DNA from: Candidatus Avisuccinivibrio pullicola
GTDB lineage: Bacteria > Pseudomonadota > Gammaproteobacteria > Enterobacterales > Succinivibrionaceae
Length of the DNA stretch: 41,857 nt
Direction: 5' to 3'
NCBI GenBank assembly: GCA_018713485.1
Contig: DVOQ01000079.1
Location: forward strand, 1 to 41,857
Of the stretch, positions 8,025 to 16,713 are shown piece after piece. Position 1 is the first letter of the stretch. Each line of letters opens with the position of its first letter. The notes under the pieces were generated by a model that was given only the letters and a program-made list of their open reading frames with translations, was not told where the DNA came from and ran no database searches. A program made the position numbers and the translations under genes.

Positions 8025-11000
8025 GCGGCAATCATCTCCCGCGCCTTAGGGTGCACGGGTGCGCCAAAGAACTCTTCCACCGGGGCGTACCTGGCTATCC
8101 TTCCCTTATCCAGGAGCGCCACGCGGGTGCAGAGATGGCGCACTAAGGCCAGATCATGGGTGATAAAGAGCACCGTAAGCCCCTCACGCGCGTTAAGCTC
8201 CAGAATAAGATTGACGATCTGCGCCTGCACCGTGGTATCTAAGGAGGCGGTGGGCTCATCGGCAATGAGAAGCTCGGGACGCACGCTTAAGGCGCGGGCT
8301 AATGCCACGCGCTGCGCCTGACCTCCGGAAAGCTCGCCCACGCGCACGGACATAAGTTCCCTGGGAAGCTGCACGCGCTCCATTAAGGATGCAATCCTGG
8401 CAGGAAGCTCCGCTTTTTTGCAGAGTCTCAGGGAAAGAAGCGGCTCACTTACGGCCTTAAAGACAGTTAAAAAAGGATCAAGAGCGCTACCTCCCTGAAA
8501 GATGAGCTGCACGCGCCTGCAGAGTTCGCGTCTTTCCTGTCCCTTAAACGAGCTCACCTTTCTGCCGTCAAAGTACACCGCGCCCTGCCGCACTCTCTGA
8601 GGCAGCAGCAAGGCGCCTGCGAGCGTGGACTTACCCGCACCGCTTGCGCCCACCAAGGCGCAGATCTCGCCTTCTGGCACCGTGAAGGACACAGAGGAAA
8701 GCACGTCCCCGGCGCCCCCTGCATAGTTCACGCAGAGATCTCTTACCTCAAGCAGGGGCCTGCCCTTTCCCTTAAGCTTAAGCTTAATCTGATCCTCTGC
8801 TAAAGGCTCAGATACAGACCTCCTGAAAGTCCCGGCCGGCGGCCCCTGCATGCTTTCCATAAAGTCACGGGGCACAGAAGGAAGCGTCACGGGAGCCTCC
8901 CCTTCCTTTAAGGGACAGACCCTGCCTGAGTAAGCCTCATGGTACAGCCACGAGCGCACCTCGTGAGCGGGGGTGACAAGATAGCAGGGAGGCTCTTTCA
9001 GGCAGTCGATATGCAGGGCCTGCGGGTTTCTCAGGGAGAAGAGATCGCAGGGAGCAGGATCCTGCAGGAGAGGCGACACACCAGGCAGGGACGCAAGGGG
9101 AGTCCCTGGGTCACTGCACTGCGGTAAAGCCTTTAACAGCGCCCGGGTGTAAGGGTGCAGGGGGTGGGCCAGGAGCTCCTTTACGGGCGCGCATTCGACG
9201 ATGCGCCCCGCGTACATCACGGCACAGCGCGTGGCAAGCAGGGCGGCATGCGGCAGCTGATGGGTGACAAAGATGACGCTCATACCGCGGTCTTTAATCT
9301 CGCGCTCAAGGAGTCTTAAAAGGCGTAAGGCCACGGGTTCGTCAAGAGCGGTGGTGATTTCGTCAAGGAGCAGTAAGGAGGGACTGACGCAAAGGGCGAG
9401 CGCGAGCGCGAGGCGCTGCAGTTCCCCGCCTGAGAAGGCGGAAGGATAGTCGTCACAGCGCTCTGCGCAGTCCCTTATTTCAAGGCGCTCAAGGAGCGCG
9501 ATAGCCTCGGCGCGGGCCTGTGCGTAACTGAGCGCACGGGCACGGCGCATGCGGGAGATGATGACCTCCCCCACGCGTTTTACGGGGTTGAAGGCCGTCA
9601 GGGGATCCTGCAGGACATAACCTGCCTCTTTAAGCCTCAGTGCCTCTAAATCCCGCTCTCCAAGGGCAGTAAGTTCACGGCCCTGAAAGAGGATCTCCCC
9701 TGACTTAAAGCGCGCGTGGGAAGGCAGGAGCCTTAAGAGGGCCTTTAAAAGCACCGATTTGCCCGAGCCGCTTTCCCCCACTAAAGCCAGGCACTCTCCT
9801 TTTGCGAGGGTAAGGGAGAGATTCCTTAAGGCCTCGCAGATAACTTCCCCGCGCTTAAAGCCAAGGCTCAGATGCCGTACCTCAAGGCAGGGGTCATGGC
9901 CCGTCCTGCTCTCACTCACCTGAGACAGCCTCTCTCTCTCTCTCTTTGCTCCGTCGGAAGCTTCAAAATACCAGTCCTCGACGTTCCAGAACACGCCCGC
10001 GGCGTGATGCCCGAGAAGCCTGCGCGTATCGGGGCCTTTAAGGGCGGCTGCGGCCACGTAATTGCCCTCGAGGTAGACCAGGGGCACGATCCCGGGGTGT
10101 CTTGCGTAGAGCACCTCAAAGTCACGGTAAAGGGCCATGCGCTCCTTAGGATCGTCCGCATGGCGGGCCTTCAGTAACAGCGCGTCCACCTCAGGATGAG
10201 AGTACCCCATATTGTTATCCGAGCCGCCCGTGACCGTGGCGCTGTAAAGCGCGTCGGGATCAAAGGGATAGGCCATGCCCGAGAGATAGGCGTTGTAGCC
10301 TTTCTTAAAATCAAAGCGCCTCACGCGCACCACCTCCATTTCCACGCCCGCGTCCTTAAGCATGGCGGACACGAGGGCGCTTAAATCGACGCGCTCTTCC
10401 TCATAATCGCGCACCTGAACTGTGAAATGAAAGCGTTCCCCGTTATGCACATACACCCCGTCCGCGCCGCGTCTCCAGCCTAAAGCCTCCATCGCCGCAT
10501 GAAAGCGCGTCACGTCATAAGGATAGAGATCGGCCCTGACATTGCGCGAGGCCGGAGAAACCTGCAAAAGGCCAAAGGCGCGCTCCCCCCTGCCCTGAAG
10601 CACTGCGGCGACGAGGGCGTCCTTATCCAGGGCGTAATTTAAAACCGCGATGGAATCAGCGTTATGCTGCCAGAAAGGCGTGTGCATATCCATGGAGAGA
10701 GCGCGTAAGTCAGCGCTTTTAAAATCCAGGGACTGATAGCCGGGCCGTCCCCTGAATTCCGCGGCGTAGCGGGCGTTAAGCCACGCCAGATCCGCCTCGC
10801 CGGAACTTAGGAGCACGCTTTTGACGCTCTCCTCGGCGACCGTGGCGTAGACAAGCTCCTTTATGGCCGGCACCTTCCCGTAATAGCGCTCATGCGCCTT
10901 AAGCACGATCCGCCCCGCGGCCCTGTCCCAGCTTTCCATGGCATAGCGCCCCGTGCCCACCGGATGCTGATTGAAGGCCGTACGCTGCAGATCCTCATCC

Positions 11001-11593
11001 CGTAAAAGATGCTCAGGCAGAAGTCCCAGGGTAAAGTAGGAGGCCAGGGCCACGTTAGGGGCCTTTAAACGGAAAATCACGGTTAAGGGATCGGGAGTCT
11101 CAATGGCGGACAGATCCTCAAACTGCGAGGTGACGGGACAGAGGAGCGGGTTATCGCCCATTAACGTCCCGTAGGTAAAGGCCACGTCCGCGGCGTCACA
11201 GGGCTCCCCGTCCTGCCAGAAGACGTCATCGCGCAGATGGAAGGTATAGGTGAGCGCCGTTTCTTCATAGTGAAAGTCCAGGGCGATGTCAGGCACGGGC
11301 GTACCCGTGACGTCATACTTTAAAAGACCCGAGAAAATGAGCGTCGGCAGCTCGTCGTGAGCGTTTAAAAGGGGATTTATCGTCGTCACCTCCTCGCCTG
11401 CAAAGACAAGACGCGAAGGGTGCGCATCTGGTGTTACCCTACTCTCCACAGCGGAAGCGCTCTCTGTCATCTCAGGCCCGCCGCAGGCGGTCAGGGCGTT
11501 AAGGAAAAACACGGCGCACAGCGCAGGCAGAGCCTGTCTTAAGGAGCTTAAAGCGTGCACGGAAGAGGTGGTAAGCATGACATCAAACCTCAC
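7967..11593 (-). CDS. ABC importer substrate-binding lipoprotein fused in frame to tandem ATPases
   Basis: One 1208-residue frame joins proteins that normally act on opposite sides of the membrane. Residues 1-37 are a lipoprotein signal ending LTAC (Cys37). Residues ~58-540 are a family-5 substrate-binding protein (oligopeptide/nickel/glutathione class). Residues ~565-800 are an ATPase with GESGSGKS, FSGGELQR signature and LLLDE Walker B, followed by an HPYTRALLKALP oligopeptide-type tail. Residues ~945-1195 are a second ATPase with GASGAGKS, LSGGQAQR and LIADEP. The two ATPases resemble GsiA/YejF tandem subunits. The join falls at an (AG)8 tract (9930-9945). One unit more or fewer ends the binding protein at 9916 or 9912, next to a GTG at 9919 that would start a 650-residue ATPase with the AG tract as ribosome binding site. 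I infer two genes fused by repeat length. The gene overlaps the upstream permease by 4 bases. The substrate is not determinable. Confidence 0.85.
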   Translation of the reverse strand: MRFDVMLTTSSVHALSSLRQALPALCAVFFLNALTACGGPEMTESASAVESRVTPDAHPSRLVFAGEEVTTINPLLNAHDELPTLIFSGLLKYDVTGTPVPDIALDFHYEETALTYTFHLRDDVFWQDGEPCDAADVAFTYGTLMGDNPLLCPVTSQFEDLSAIETPDPLTVIFRLKAPNVALASYFTLGLLPEHLLRDEDLQRTAFNQHPVGTGRYAMESWDRAAGRIVLKAHERYYGKVPAIKELVYATVAEESVKSVLLSSGEADLAWLNARYAAEFRGRPGYQSLDFKSADLRALSMDMHTPFWQHNADSIAVLNYALDKDALVAAVLQGRGERAFGLLQVSPASRNVRADLYPYDVTRFHAAMEALGWRRGADGVYVHNGERFHFTVQVRDYEEERVDLSALVSAMLKDAGVEMEVVRVRRFDFKKGYNAYLSGMAYPFDPDALYSATVTGGSDNNMGYSHPEVDALLLKARHADDPKERMALYRDFEVLYARHPGIVPLVYLEGNYVAAAALKGPDTRRLLGHHAAGVFWNVEDWYFEASDGAKRERERLSQVSESRTGHDPCLEVRHLSLGFKRGEVICEALRNLSLTLAKGECLALVGESGSGKSVLLKALLRLLPSHARFKSGEILFQGRELTALGERDLEALRLKEAGYVLQDPLTAFNPVKRVGEVIISRMRRARALSYAQARAEAIALLERLEIRDCAERCDDYPSAFSGGELQRLALALALCVSPSLLLLDEITTALDEPVALRLLRLLEREIKDRGMSVIFVTHQLPHAALLATRCAVMYAGRIVECAPVKELLAHPLHPYTRALLKALPQCSDPGTPLASLPGVSPLLQDPAPCDLFSLRNPQALHIDCLKEPPCYLVTPAHEVRSWLYHEAYSGRVCPLKEGEAPVTLPSVPRDFMESMQGPPAGTFRRSVSEPLAEDQIKLKLKGKGRPLLEVRDLCVNYAGGAGDVLSSVSFTVPEGEICALVGASGAGKSTLAGALLLPQRVRQGAVYFDGRKVSSFKGQERRELCRRVQLIFQGGSALDPFLTVFKAVSEPLLSLRLCKKAELPARIASLMERVQLPRELMSVRVGELSGGQAQRVALARALSVRPELLIADEPTASLDTTVQAQIVNLILELNAREGLTVLFITHDLALVRHLCTRVALLDKGRIARYAPVEEFFGAPVHPKAREMIAAYSEGALCLSSGGLSRRVK
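9930..9945 (-). repeat. (AG)8 dinucleotide repeat at the binding-protein/ATPase junction
   Basis: Sixteen bases of CT on the plus strand read AG in the coding strand and encode the RERER stretch at about residues 551-555. Changing the unit count by one moves the binding-protein frame to a stop at 9916-9918 (+1 unit) or 9912-9914 (-1 unit). The GTG at 9919 lies nine bases after the tract, so the tract doubles as a GAGAGG ribosome binding site. Confidence 0.8.
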
Positions 11594-12564
11594 AGATAGG
11601 AACAGCGGCGGTTAACCTTAGCGCACAGCGCGAGGGACAGAGCGCTCAGGGATAAGAGAGTCAATACTAAATACGCCCCCGGGAAGACCACTACCCACCA
11701 CGCTCCCGTGAGCAGGGCACGGTTGGCAAGGGAGAGCAGCGTTCCCAGGGACAGCGTATCCGCGGGAAGCCCCAGTCCTAAAAAGCTGAGGGTGGCCTCC
11801 AGGGTAATAAAGCTTCCCAGGGCTGCCACCGAGGCAAAGGAGAGCGCCGACACGAGCGCGGGCAGGAAATGCAGATAGATGCGGCCTGAAAGCCCCGTCC
11901 CCATTAAGGCCGAGGAGATAAGGCGCGGGCTTTCCTTAAGCCTCAGCACCTCAAGAAAGCACAGCCTCGCCATCCCGAACCAGCCCGTAAGCCCCATGAG
12001 CGCGGCGAGCGTGAGCACCGAGGCCTGCTCGAGGAACACACTTAAAAAGAGCAGTACCAACACCCGGGGAAGACCCGACAGTACCTCGATAAGACGCAGC
12101 CCCGCGCTGCGCAGTGCCGGCGGCAGACAGGCAAGCACGGTTCCCGCGAGCACGCCGGTCATAAGCGCCATGCAGGTGGCCATAAGCCCCACGGCAAAGG
12201 AGGGCAGCGCCCCCCTGCAGATGGCATAAAGGAGATCACGGCCCAGGGGATCGGTGCCTAAGGGGAAGTCACTGCACGGGGCCACGCTTAGGGAAGCATA
12301 GTGAAAGCGCCCGCCGTCCCCGCCATAGCTTAAGAGCACGCCTGCAGTCAGGACGCCAAGGAGCGAGAGTACCGTCAGCGCAAGACACGGAGCAGTCAGC
12401 TTAAATCTCAGGGCACACCGCGGGGCCCTGCATTCCTTACGCTTTAAGGCACGTGCCTTAAAGCCGTCCAGGGAAGCGGGACTGAACAGCCATAAGCGCG
12501 CGGCCCTCTCCTCAGCGCTCTCTTCCCCTGATACAGAGAGAGGCTTGCCTTCGCTCATACGCAC
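11590..12564 (-). CDS. ABC importer permease, DppC/OppC type
   Basis: The second inner-membrane permease of the importer, 324 residues. After a ~50-residue cytoplasmic N-terminus there is a first membrane segment (about 55-78), a periplasmic stretch with the conserved FPLGTDPLGRDLL block, and further membrane helices. The EAA loop region appears as LRLIEVLSGLPRVL and the later HFLPALVSAL, and the C-terminal part carries ATLSFLGLGLP, all hallmarks of DppC-type permeases. The stop overlaps the next gene's ATG in an ATGA-type 4-base overlap, and the start overlaps the upstream permease by 10 bases. The three minus-strand genes are therefore translationally coupled. Confidence 0.9.
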   Translation of the reverse strand: MRMSEGKPLSVSGEESAEERAARLWLFSPASLDGFKARALKRKECRAPRCALRFKLTAPCLALTVLSLLGVLTAGVLLSYGGDGGRFHYASLSVAPCSDFPLGTDPLGRDLLYAICRGALPSFAVGLMATCMALMTGVLAGTVLACLPPALRSAGLRLIEVLSGLPRVLVLLFLSVFLEQASVLTLAALMGLTGWFGMARLCFLEVLRLKESPRLISSALMGTGLSGRIYLHFLPALVSALSFASVAALGSFITLEATLSFLGLGLPADTLSLGTLLSLANRALLTGAWWVVVFPGAYLVLTLLSLSALSLALCAKVNRRCSYL

Positions 12565-13538
12565 CTCTCCCTAGCGCTCCTTTTAAGGCGCGGATCGAGC
12601 CTGCCGCCTGCAGATGCGCTTAACTGAGCCGCGGCCACCACGGCTAAGGAGGTAATGAGGATGAGCGCGAGGAGGAGACTGTAATCGTGATTGCGCACGC
12701 TCTCCACCGCCATCGCCCCTACCCCGGGGTAATTGAACACTGCCTCCACCACGAAGGTGCCGCTCAGTACATGCGGGATGGCGATGGCCATGACGTTAAA
12801 GAGCGTGGGCAGCACGGCAGGCAGGCACTCCGTGACCAGCACTGCCCAGCGCCCCTTCCCTGCGGCTCTCATGTTCAGCACGTAGGGCTCGCGCACCTCA
12901 TCGGCCAGACGGTTTCTTAACAGTGCCCCGAAATACCAGAGGTGACTTAGCACCATCACCGTTACGGGCAGAACTAAATGCGTCAGGCGCGAGCTCAGGG
13001 AGTGAGACTCACCGGGTGCATAGGCCCCGGAAGCGGGCAGCCATTTTAAGGTGAGCGCAAAAATTAAGATGAGGATAAGCCCCACCCAGAAGGAGGGCAG
13101 CAGATAGGTCACGGTCCCTGCCGCGCGGATCGCCCTGTCAATAAGCCTCTCCTCATAGCGCACGCACAGAAGCGCCAGCAGGAGCGCCAGGGCAAAGATG
13201 ATAACGAAGGACAGAGCGCCCAGAAGAAGGGTATTGATAATAAGCGGCGCTAAAAGCTCCGCAACCGGCATGTGATAGCGGTAGGAAAAGCCCAGATCTC
13301 CCTGCAGGGTGTGAGACAGCCACGTCAGGTACTGCGGAAAAAGCGGCGCGTCGAGATTGAGGTAGGCGCGGGCCCGCGCCAGCTCTTCATCTGAGAAAGT
13401 ATCCGCCACATCCCCGTAAAAGGCCGTCAGCGGATCGCCTGGCATCAGGCGCGAGAGGATGAAGACGGTCAGGGAGAGGATAAGGAGCGTCACGCTCAGC
13501 GAGACAAGCCTGAGAAGGAGGCTTTTAAGCATGCGCAT
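12555..13538 (-). CDS. ABC importer permease, DppB/OppB type
   Basis: The first inner-membrane permease, 327 residues, heading the minus-strand importer operon. I chose the ATG at 13538 (MRMLKSLL) because GGAG lies eight bases upstream and a membrane helix follows at once. The longer open frame to 13646 adds a non-membrane extension without a ribosome binding site. Family signs are the SRLMPGDPL block, GDLGFSYRY, about six membrane segments, the EAA-like region around RAAGKGRWAVLVTECLPAVLPTL, and FNYPGVGAMAVESV near the C-terminus. These fit the DppB/NikB/OppB family. A GC-rich porin terminator lies upstream, so the operon likely has its own promoter between 13540 and 13710. Confidence 0.9.
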   Translation of the reverse strand: MRMLKSLLLRLVSLSVTLLILSLTVFILSRLMPGDPLTAFYGDVADTFSDEELARARAYLNLDAPLFPQYLTWLSHTLQGDLGFSYRYHMPVAELLAPLIINTLLLGALSFVIIFALALLLALLCVRYEERLIDRAIRAAGTVTYLLPSFWVGLILILIFALTLKWLPASGAYAPGESHSLSSRLTHLVLPVTVMVLSHLWYFGALLRNRLADEVREPYVLNMRAAGKGRWAVLVTECLPAVLPTLFNVMAIAIPHVLSGTFVVEAVFNYPGVGAMAVESVRNHDYSLLLALILITSLAVVAAAQLSASAGGRLDPRLKRSARERCV

Positions 13539-13710
13539 CTGATTTACTCCGCAGAGATGGGGAATACGGTAAAAAACGCCTTCAGTATAGCAAAGGCTGT
13601 GTGCGGGGCCGGAGTCTTTAAAGAAGAGCGCAAGAAATCGGCACAAAGAGGCAAAAATTCCCCTTAAGGGAGCTGACTGCAGGTAAAAGGCTTTAAAACA
13701 GAAAACATGC

Positions 13711-13730
13711 GGGGCCGCGAACGCGGCCCC
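13711..13730 (-). terminator. GC-rich terminator downstream of the porin
   Basis: An 8-9 bp stem (13711-13719 with 13722-13730), almost all G/C, is followed on the minus strand by a T-rich stretch. It is the better of two hairpins after the porin stop. Confidence 0.7.
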
Positions 13731-13772
13731 CGATAAAAGAAAATCGCTTCTTATGCGTAAGTTCTCTTACAA

Positions 13773-13793
13773 ACCGTGCCCAGGGGGCACGGT
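13773..13793 (-). terminator. First hairpin after the porin stop
   Basis: A perfect 9-bp stem (13773-13781 with 13785-13793) and 3-base loop lie 22 bases beyond the porin stop codon. The T tail is poor, so it may stabilise the abundant porin mRNA 3' end or act together with the hairpin at 13711-13730. Confidence 0.6.
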
Positions 13794-13815
13794 CTTAAGC
13801 TTTTCTTACGCGAGA

Positions 13816-14994
13816 TTAGAAGGTGTAACGGGCACCCACCTGATAGATGTTCTCCTCGTAACGGGCATTGACACCGTTGGTGGCAGCGGCGAAATCGCTG
13901 TCGGTGCCGGCATCAAAGGCGGCCTCAACCCAGATCCTGAAGTTGGGGTTGATCTGCCAGCGGGCGTGCACGGGAATCACGTAGCCGTTAGAATCGAAGC
14001 CCTCAGCGCCGTCCATGTCGACGTTCATCCACTCCCAGCCGGTCATTAACTGCACGCCGTTGGCAAAGCAGTAGGAGATGACGGCCTCGACACCGGTCAC
14101 GGTGTAGTCATCAATGGCTACAGCATCAGCACCATACTCTGCACCGCTGAAGACGTCAAAGTCACGGGCATTGCCCATCACGGCTAAATAGAGACCGTCG
14201 GAGAGAGTACCCCACGACACGGAAGCGGCCCAGTTGGTGTAGCTGTCATAGATATTATCTTCGTAAACGGTAGAACCGTTAGCACCGGCATCCCTGTCCT
14301 GGAACTGGGCACCGCCGAAGGCGGCCTTGACACTGATGGGTCCGAAGAGCACGGCCGGGGAGGTGTAGCCCACGGAAACAGCATAGGCAGACTCGATATC
14401 CACCTTCTCAGCGCCGCTGGCATTGGCATTGGCAACAACGCCGTTAGCGCCCCACCAGGCACCATCGACCTGCTGATTATCCTTGCCGGTACCGTAGGTG
14501 AGGTTGACATCCACGCCATAGCCCGACCAGGAGTAGCCAATCATGCCGTCACGGCGGTCATCGTTGCCCATCTGGCCGTTGCAGCCCCAGTCCTCGAAGA
14601 TATCGGTGGGAGCGACGGCGTACTTGACGGCATCCTCGAACTTACCGGCCTTCACGGCACCGAACTGACCGAAGTCCACACCGACCCACACGTAACGGGA
14701 GTTGAACTCATTGTTGAGGTCATCATCGGCGTTCTGCCACTCAACCTTGGCGAAAGCGGCCGCCCAGGAGGAGAGCTCGGAGCGGAAGTCGAAGCCTAAA
14801 CGGCTCTCGGCGTTTAAGTTGGCGTCATTGGCGGCGGACTGGCCGGTCTTGCCGGAATCCTGAGAGAAGAAAGTGGCGTCGACACGGCCGTACACGCCAA
14901 CCGAAGTACCGTCCTTGTCATAGACGGTGGCAGCGGAAGCCACGGTGGAAACGGCCATGGCGGCAACGGCTAAAGCTAAAAGAGACTTCTTCAT
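13816..14994 (-). CDS. Gram-negative outer-membrane porin
   Basis: A trimeric beta-barrel general porin in the outer membrane, 392 residues. I chose the ATG at 14994, where a textbook signal peptide begins (MKKSLLALAVAAMAVSTVASA, cleavage before ATVYDKDG); an upstream in-frame ATG adds a 19-residue non-signal stretch. The mature chain starts with the porin-type GTSVGVYGRVDATFF strand, contains a SRLGFDFRSEL strand and a SRYVWVGVDFGQFGAVKAGKF strand like the OmpC/PhoE family, and ends in the RYTF terminal strand recognised by the BAM machinery. It lies divergently from the oxidoreductase at 15508 across a 513-base spacer with a CRP-like site. Two hairpins follow the gene. Confidence 0.93.
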   Translation of the reverse strand: MKKSLLALAVAAMAVSTVASAATVYDKDGTSVGVYGRVDATFFSQDSGKTGQSAANDANLNAESRLGFDFRSELSSWAAAFAKVEWQNADDDLNNEFNSRYVWVGVDFGQFGAVKAGKFEDAVKYAVAPTDIFEDWGCNGQMGNDDRRDGMIGYSWSGYGVDVNLTYGTGKDNQQVDGAWWGANGVVANANASGAEKVDIESAYAVSVGYTSPAVLFGPISVKAAFGGAQFQDRDAGANGSTVYEDNIYDSYTNWAASVSWGTLSDGLYLAVMGNARDFDVFSGAEYGADAVAIDDYTVTGVEAVISYCFANGVQLMTGWEWMNVDMDGAEGFDSNGYVIPVHARWQINPNFRIWVEAAFDAGTDSDFAAATNGVNARYEENIYQVGARYTF

Positions 14995-15507
14995 TTTATA
15001 TGTCCTGTTTTTTTGTCTGTTGCGGAGATCCCATAAAACTCCGCAGTACAAATCTTTAATAGTCTGCGCGGGTATTCTTATACTGTCCGCGCGGAATTAA
15101 ATATAAATCGGTTCAGGACGGATCGCAAGCCTTAAATATGCGAAAAGGCTCTCATTTTTCTTTATAAAACAAAGAACTGACTAACATTTTGCATATATTT
15201 TACTGTTCAATACTGAGGAAAAAGCGCCCTGTTTAAAAGCAAACGCTTTGATTTAAAAGGATTTTTAAAGAAAGTTCCTGATGATCTTGTATTTCAGTAC
15301 GTCTAAAAATGACGTGATCTGCTTCACATAAATTACAAATATACCCGGTTCCTGCAAGAAAGTTTTCACTCCTCTGCCTGTAAGCTGTCAGCTTACTGTC
15401 AGCCTCTCAGAGCTTATCAAACCATCTTCACGCCCCTCTCCGACCTTTTTCCTCCGGAGGTCTGCAAAAGCGGCTACAATGGTGACGGTATCACTTAAGG
15501 AGATCCT
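14995..15507. promoter_or_regulatory. Divergent AT-rich control region, porin/oxidoreductase
   Basis: About 510 bases with no gene between two divergently read genes. It is much more AT-rich than the coding flanks, holds a near-consensus CRP site at 15313-15328, and should carry promoters for both genes. I cannot place their -35/-10 boxes with confidence. Confidence 0.55.
15313..15328 (+). promoter_or_regulatory. Candidate CRP (cAMP receptor protein) binding site
   Basis: The sequence CGTGA-N6-TCACA matches the TGTGA-N6-TCACA consensus at 9 of 10 core positions and has A/T-rich flanks. It lies 180-195 bases before the oxidoreductase start and about 320 before the porin start, so carbon-source control of one or both is plausible. 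Confidence 0.55.
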
Positions 15508-16482
15508 ATGAACGTAGCTATCCTCGGTGCCGGTGCCATCGCCCGTACCATGGCCGACACCCTCACCCGTTTACAGCACCCCGAGATTAAACTTGCAGCC
15601 ATTGGCTCGCGCTCTCTGGAGAAGGCCGAGGCTTTTGCAAGGGAGTACGGCCTTTCTAAAGCCTATGGCTCTTACGCGGCATTAGCCGCCGATCCTGAGA
15701 TCGACCTTGTCTATATCGCCTCCCCCCACTCCGAACATGCCGCCCACGCCCGTCTCTGCCTTGAGTCCGGCAAACACCTTTTAGTGGAGAAGGCCTTCAC
15801 GAAAAACGCCGCCGAGGCCCTTGAGATCCTGGCCCTTGCCAAAGAAAAGGATCTTCTCGTCACCGAGGCCATCTGGACGCGCTATATGCCCTCGAGGCGC
15901 ATCATTGATGAGGTCATTGAGAGCGGAGCCATCGGCGAGGTACACTCGGTGCAGGCTAATTTAGGCTATCCCATTACCCATAAGGAGCGCATCATGCGCC
16001 CGGAGTTAGCCGGCGGTGCCTTACTTGATCTCACCGTCTATCCCATCAACTTTGCCTTAATGGCCATTCACTCAGGCGTCAAGGATCTTACCGGCACCTG
16101 CGTCAAGGCCGACACGGGCGTTGATCTTTTAGATAACGTCGCCATCACCTTTGAAAACGGAGCCCTTGCCTCCATGCATGCCACGGCCTATAGCCCCACC
16201 GATCGTATGGGCTATATCTACGGCACGAAAGGCTATCTGGCCGTCACCAATATCAACAATCCCGAGAAGGTGGAGCTTTTTGATAAGGAACACCGCCTCG
16301 TGCAGCGTTTCCCCCTGCCGCAGCAGGTCACGGGCTATGAGTATCAGGTCATCGAATGCCTTGAGACCCTAAAGGCCGGCAGGAGAGAATGTCCTTCCAT
16401 GCCTCACGCTGAGACCGTACACGTCATGGAGCTCATGGACAGATTGCGTAAGCTCTGGGAAATTAAGTTCCCCGGCGAATAG
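15508..16482 (+). CDS. Gfo/Idh/MocA-family NAD(P)-dependent oxidoreductase
   Basis: A cytoplasmic sugar or polyol dehydrogenase-type enzyme, 324 residues; the substrate cannot be named. The N-terminal Rossmann fold begins MNVAILGAGAIARTMADTL (glycine-rich GxGxxA), followed by IGSRSLEKAEAFA, the DLVYIASPHSEHA strand, and HLLVEKAFT, the family's EKP-type motif with A in place of P. The C-terminal half has the GGALLDLTVYPIN block with an aspartate expected in the substrate pocket. AAGGAG lies seven bases before the start. It appears monocistronic, divergent from the porin. Confidence 0.9.
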   Translation: MNVAILGAGAIARTMADTLTRLQHPEIKLAAIGSRSLEKAEAFAREYGLSKAYGSYAALAADPEIDLVYIASPHSEHAAHARLCLESGKHLLVEKAFTKNAAEALEILALAKEKDLLVTEAIWTRYMPSRRIIDEVIESGAIGEVHSVQANLGYPITHKERIMRPELAGGALLDLTVYPINFALMAIHSGVKDLTGTCVKADTGVDLLDNVAITFENGALASMHATAYSPTDRMGYIYGTKGYLAVTNINNPEKVELFDKEHRLVQRFPLPQQVTGYEYQVIECLETLKAGRRECPSMPHAETVHVMELMDRLRKLWEIKFPGE

Positions 16483-16713
16483 TCATGATGCGGGAACGGG
16501 GTTGCAGTACCGTTCCTGTATCCTGAGAAAGCCTTGGCCTCCTTTTAGCAGTCTTTATCATAGTTACGTTTTTTCTTTCTGCTGGAACTCTAGCGGTCGG
16601 TACTCCGCTCTTAGAGAGAATATGCTAAGCTGTTCTCAGGGTCTGAGTTTAAGTCCCCAACCGCCACGGATATCATGACACCCTAAAAGGGGGTAGCTCG
16701 GAGGAAGGAAATC

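Noticed and set aside
9916..10161. 81-residue minus-strand frame across the AG tract
   Set aside because: It is the binding-protein gene read one base out of frame. It is useful only because its stop shows where the binding protein would end if the tract gained a unit.
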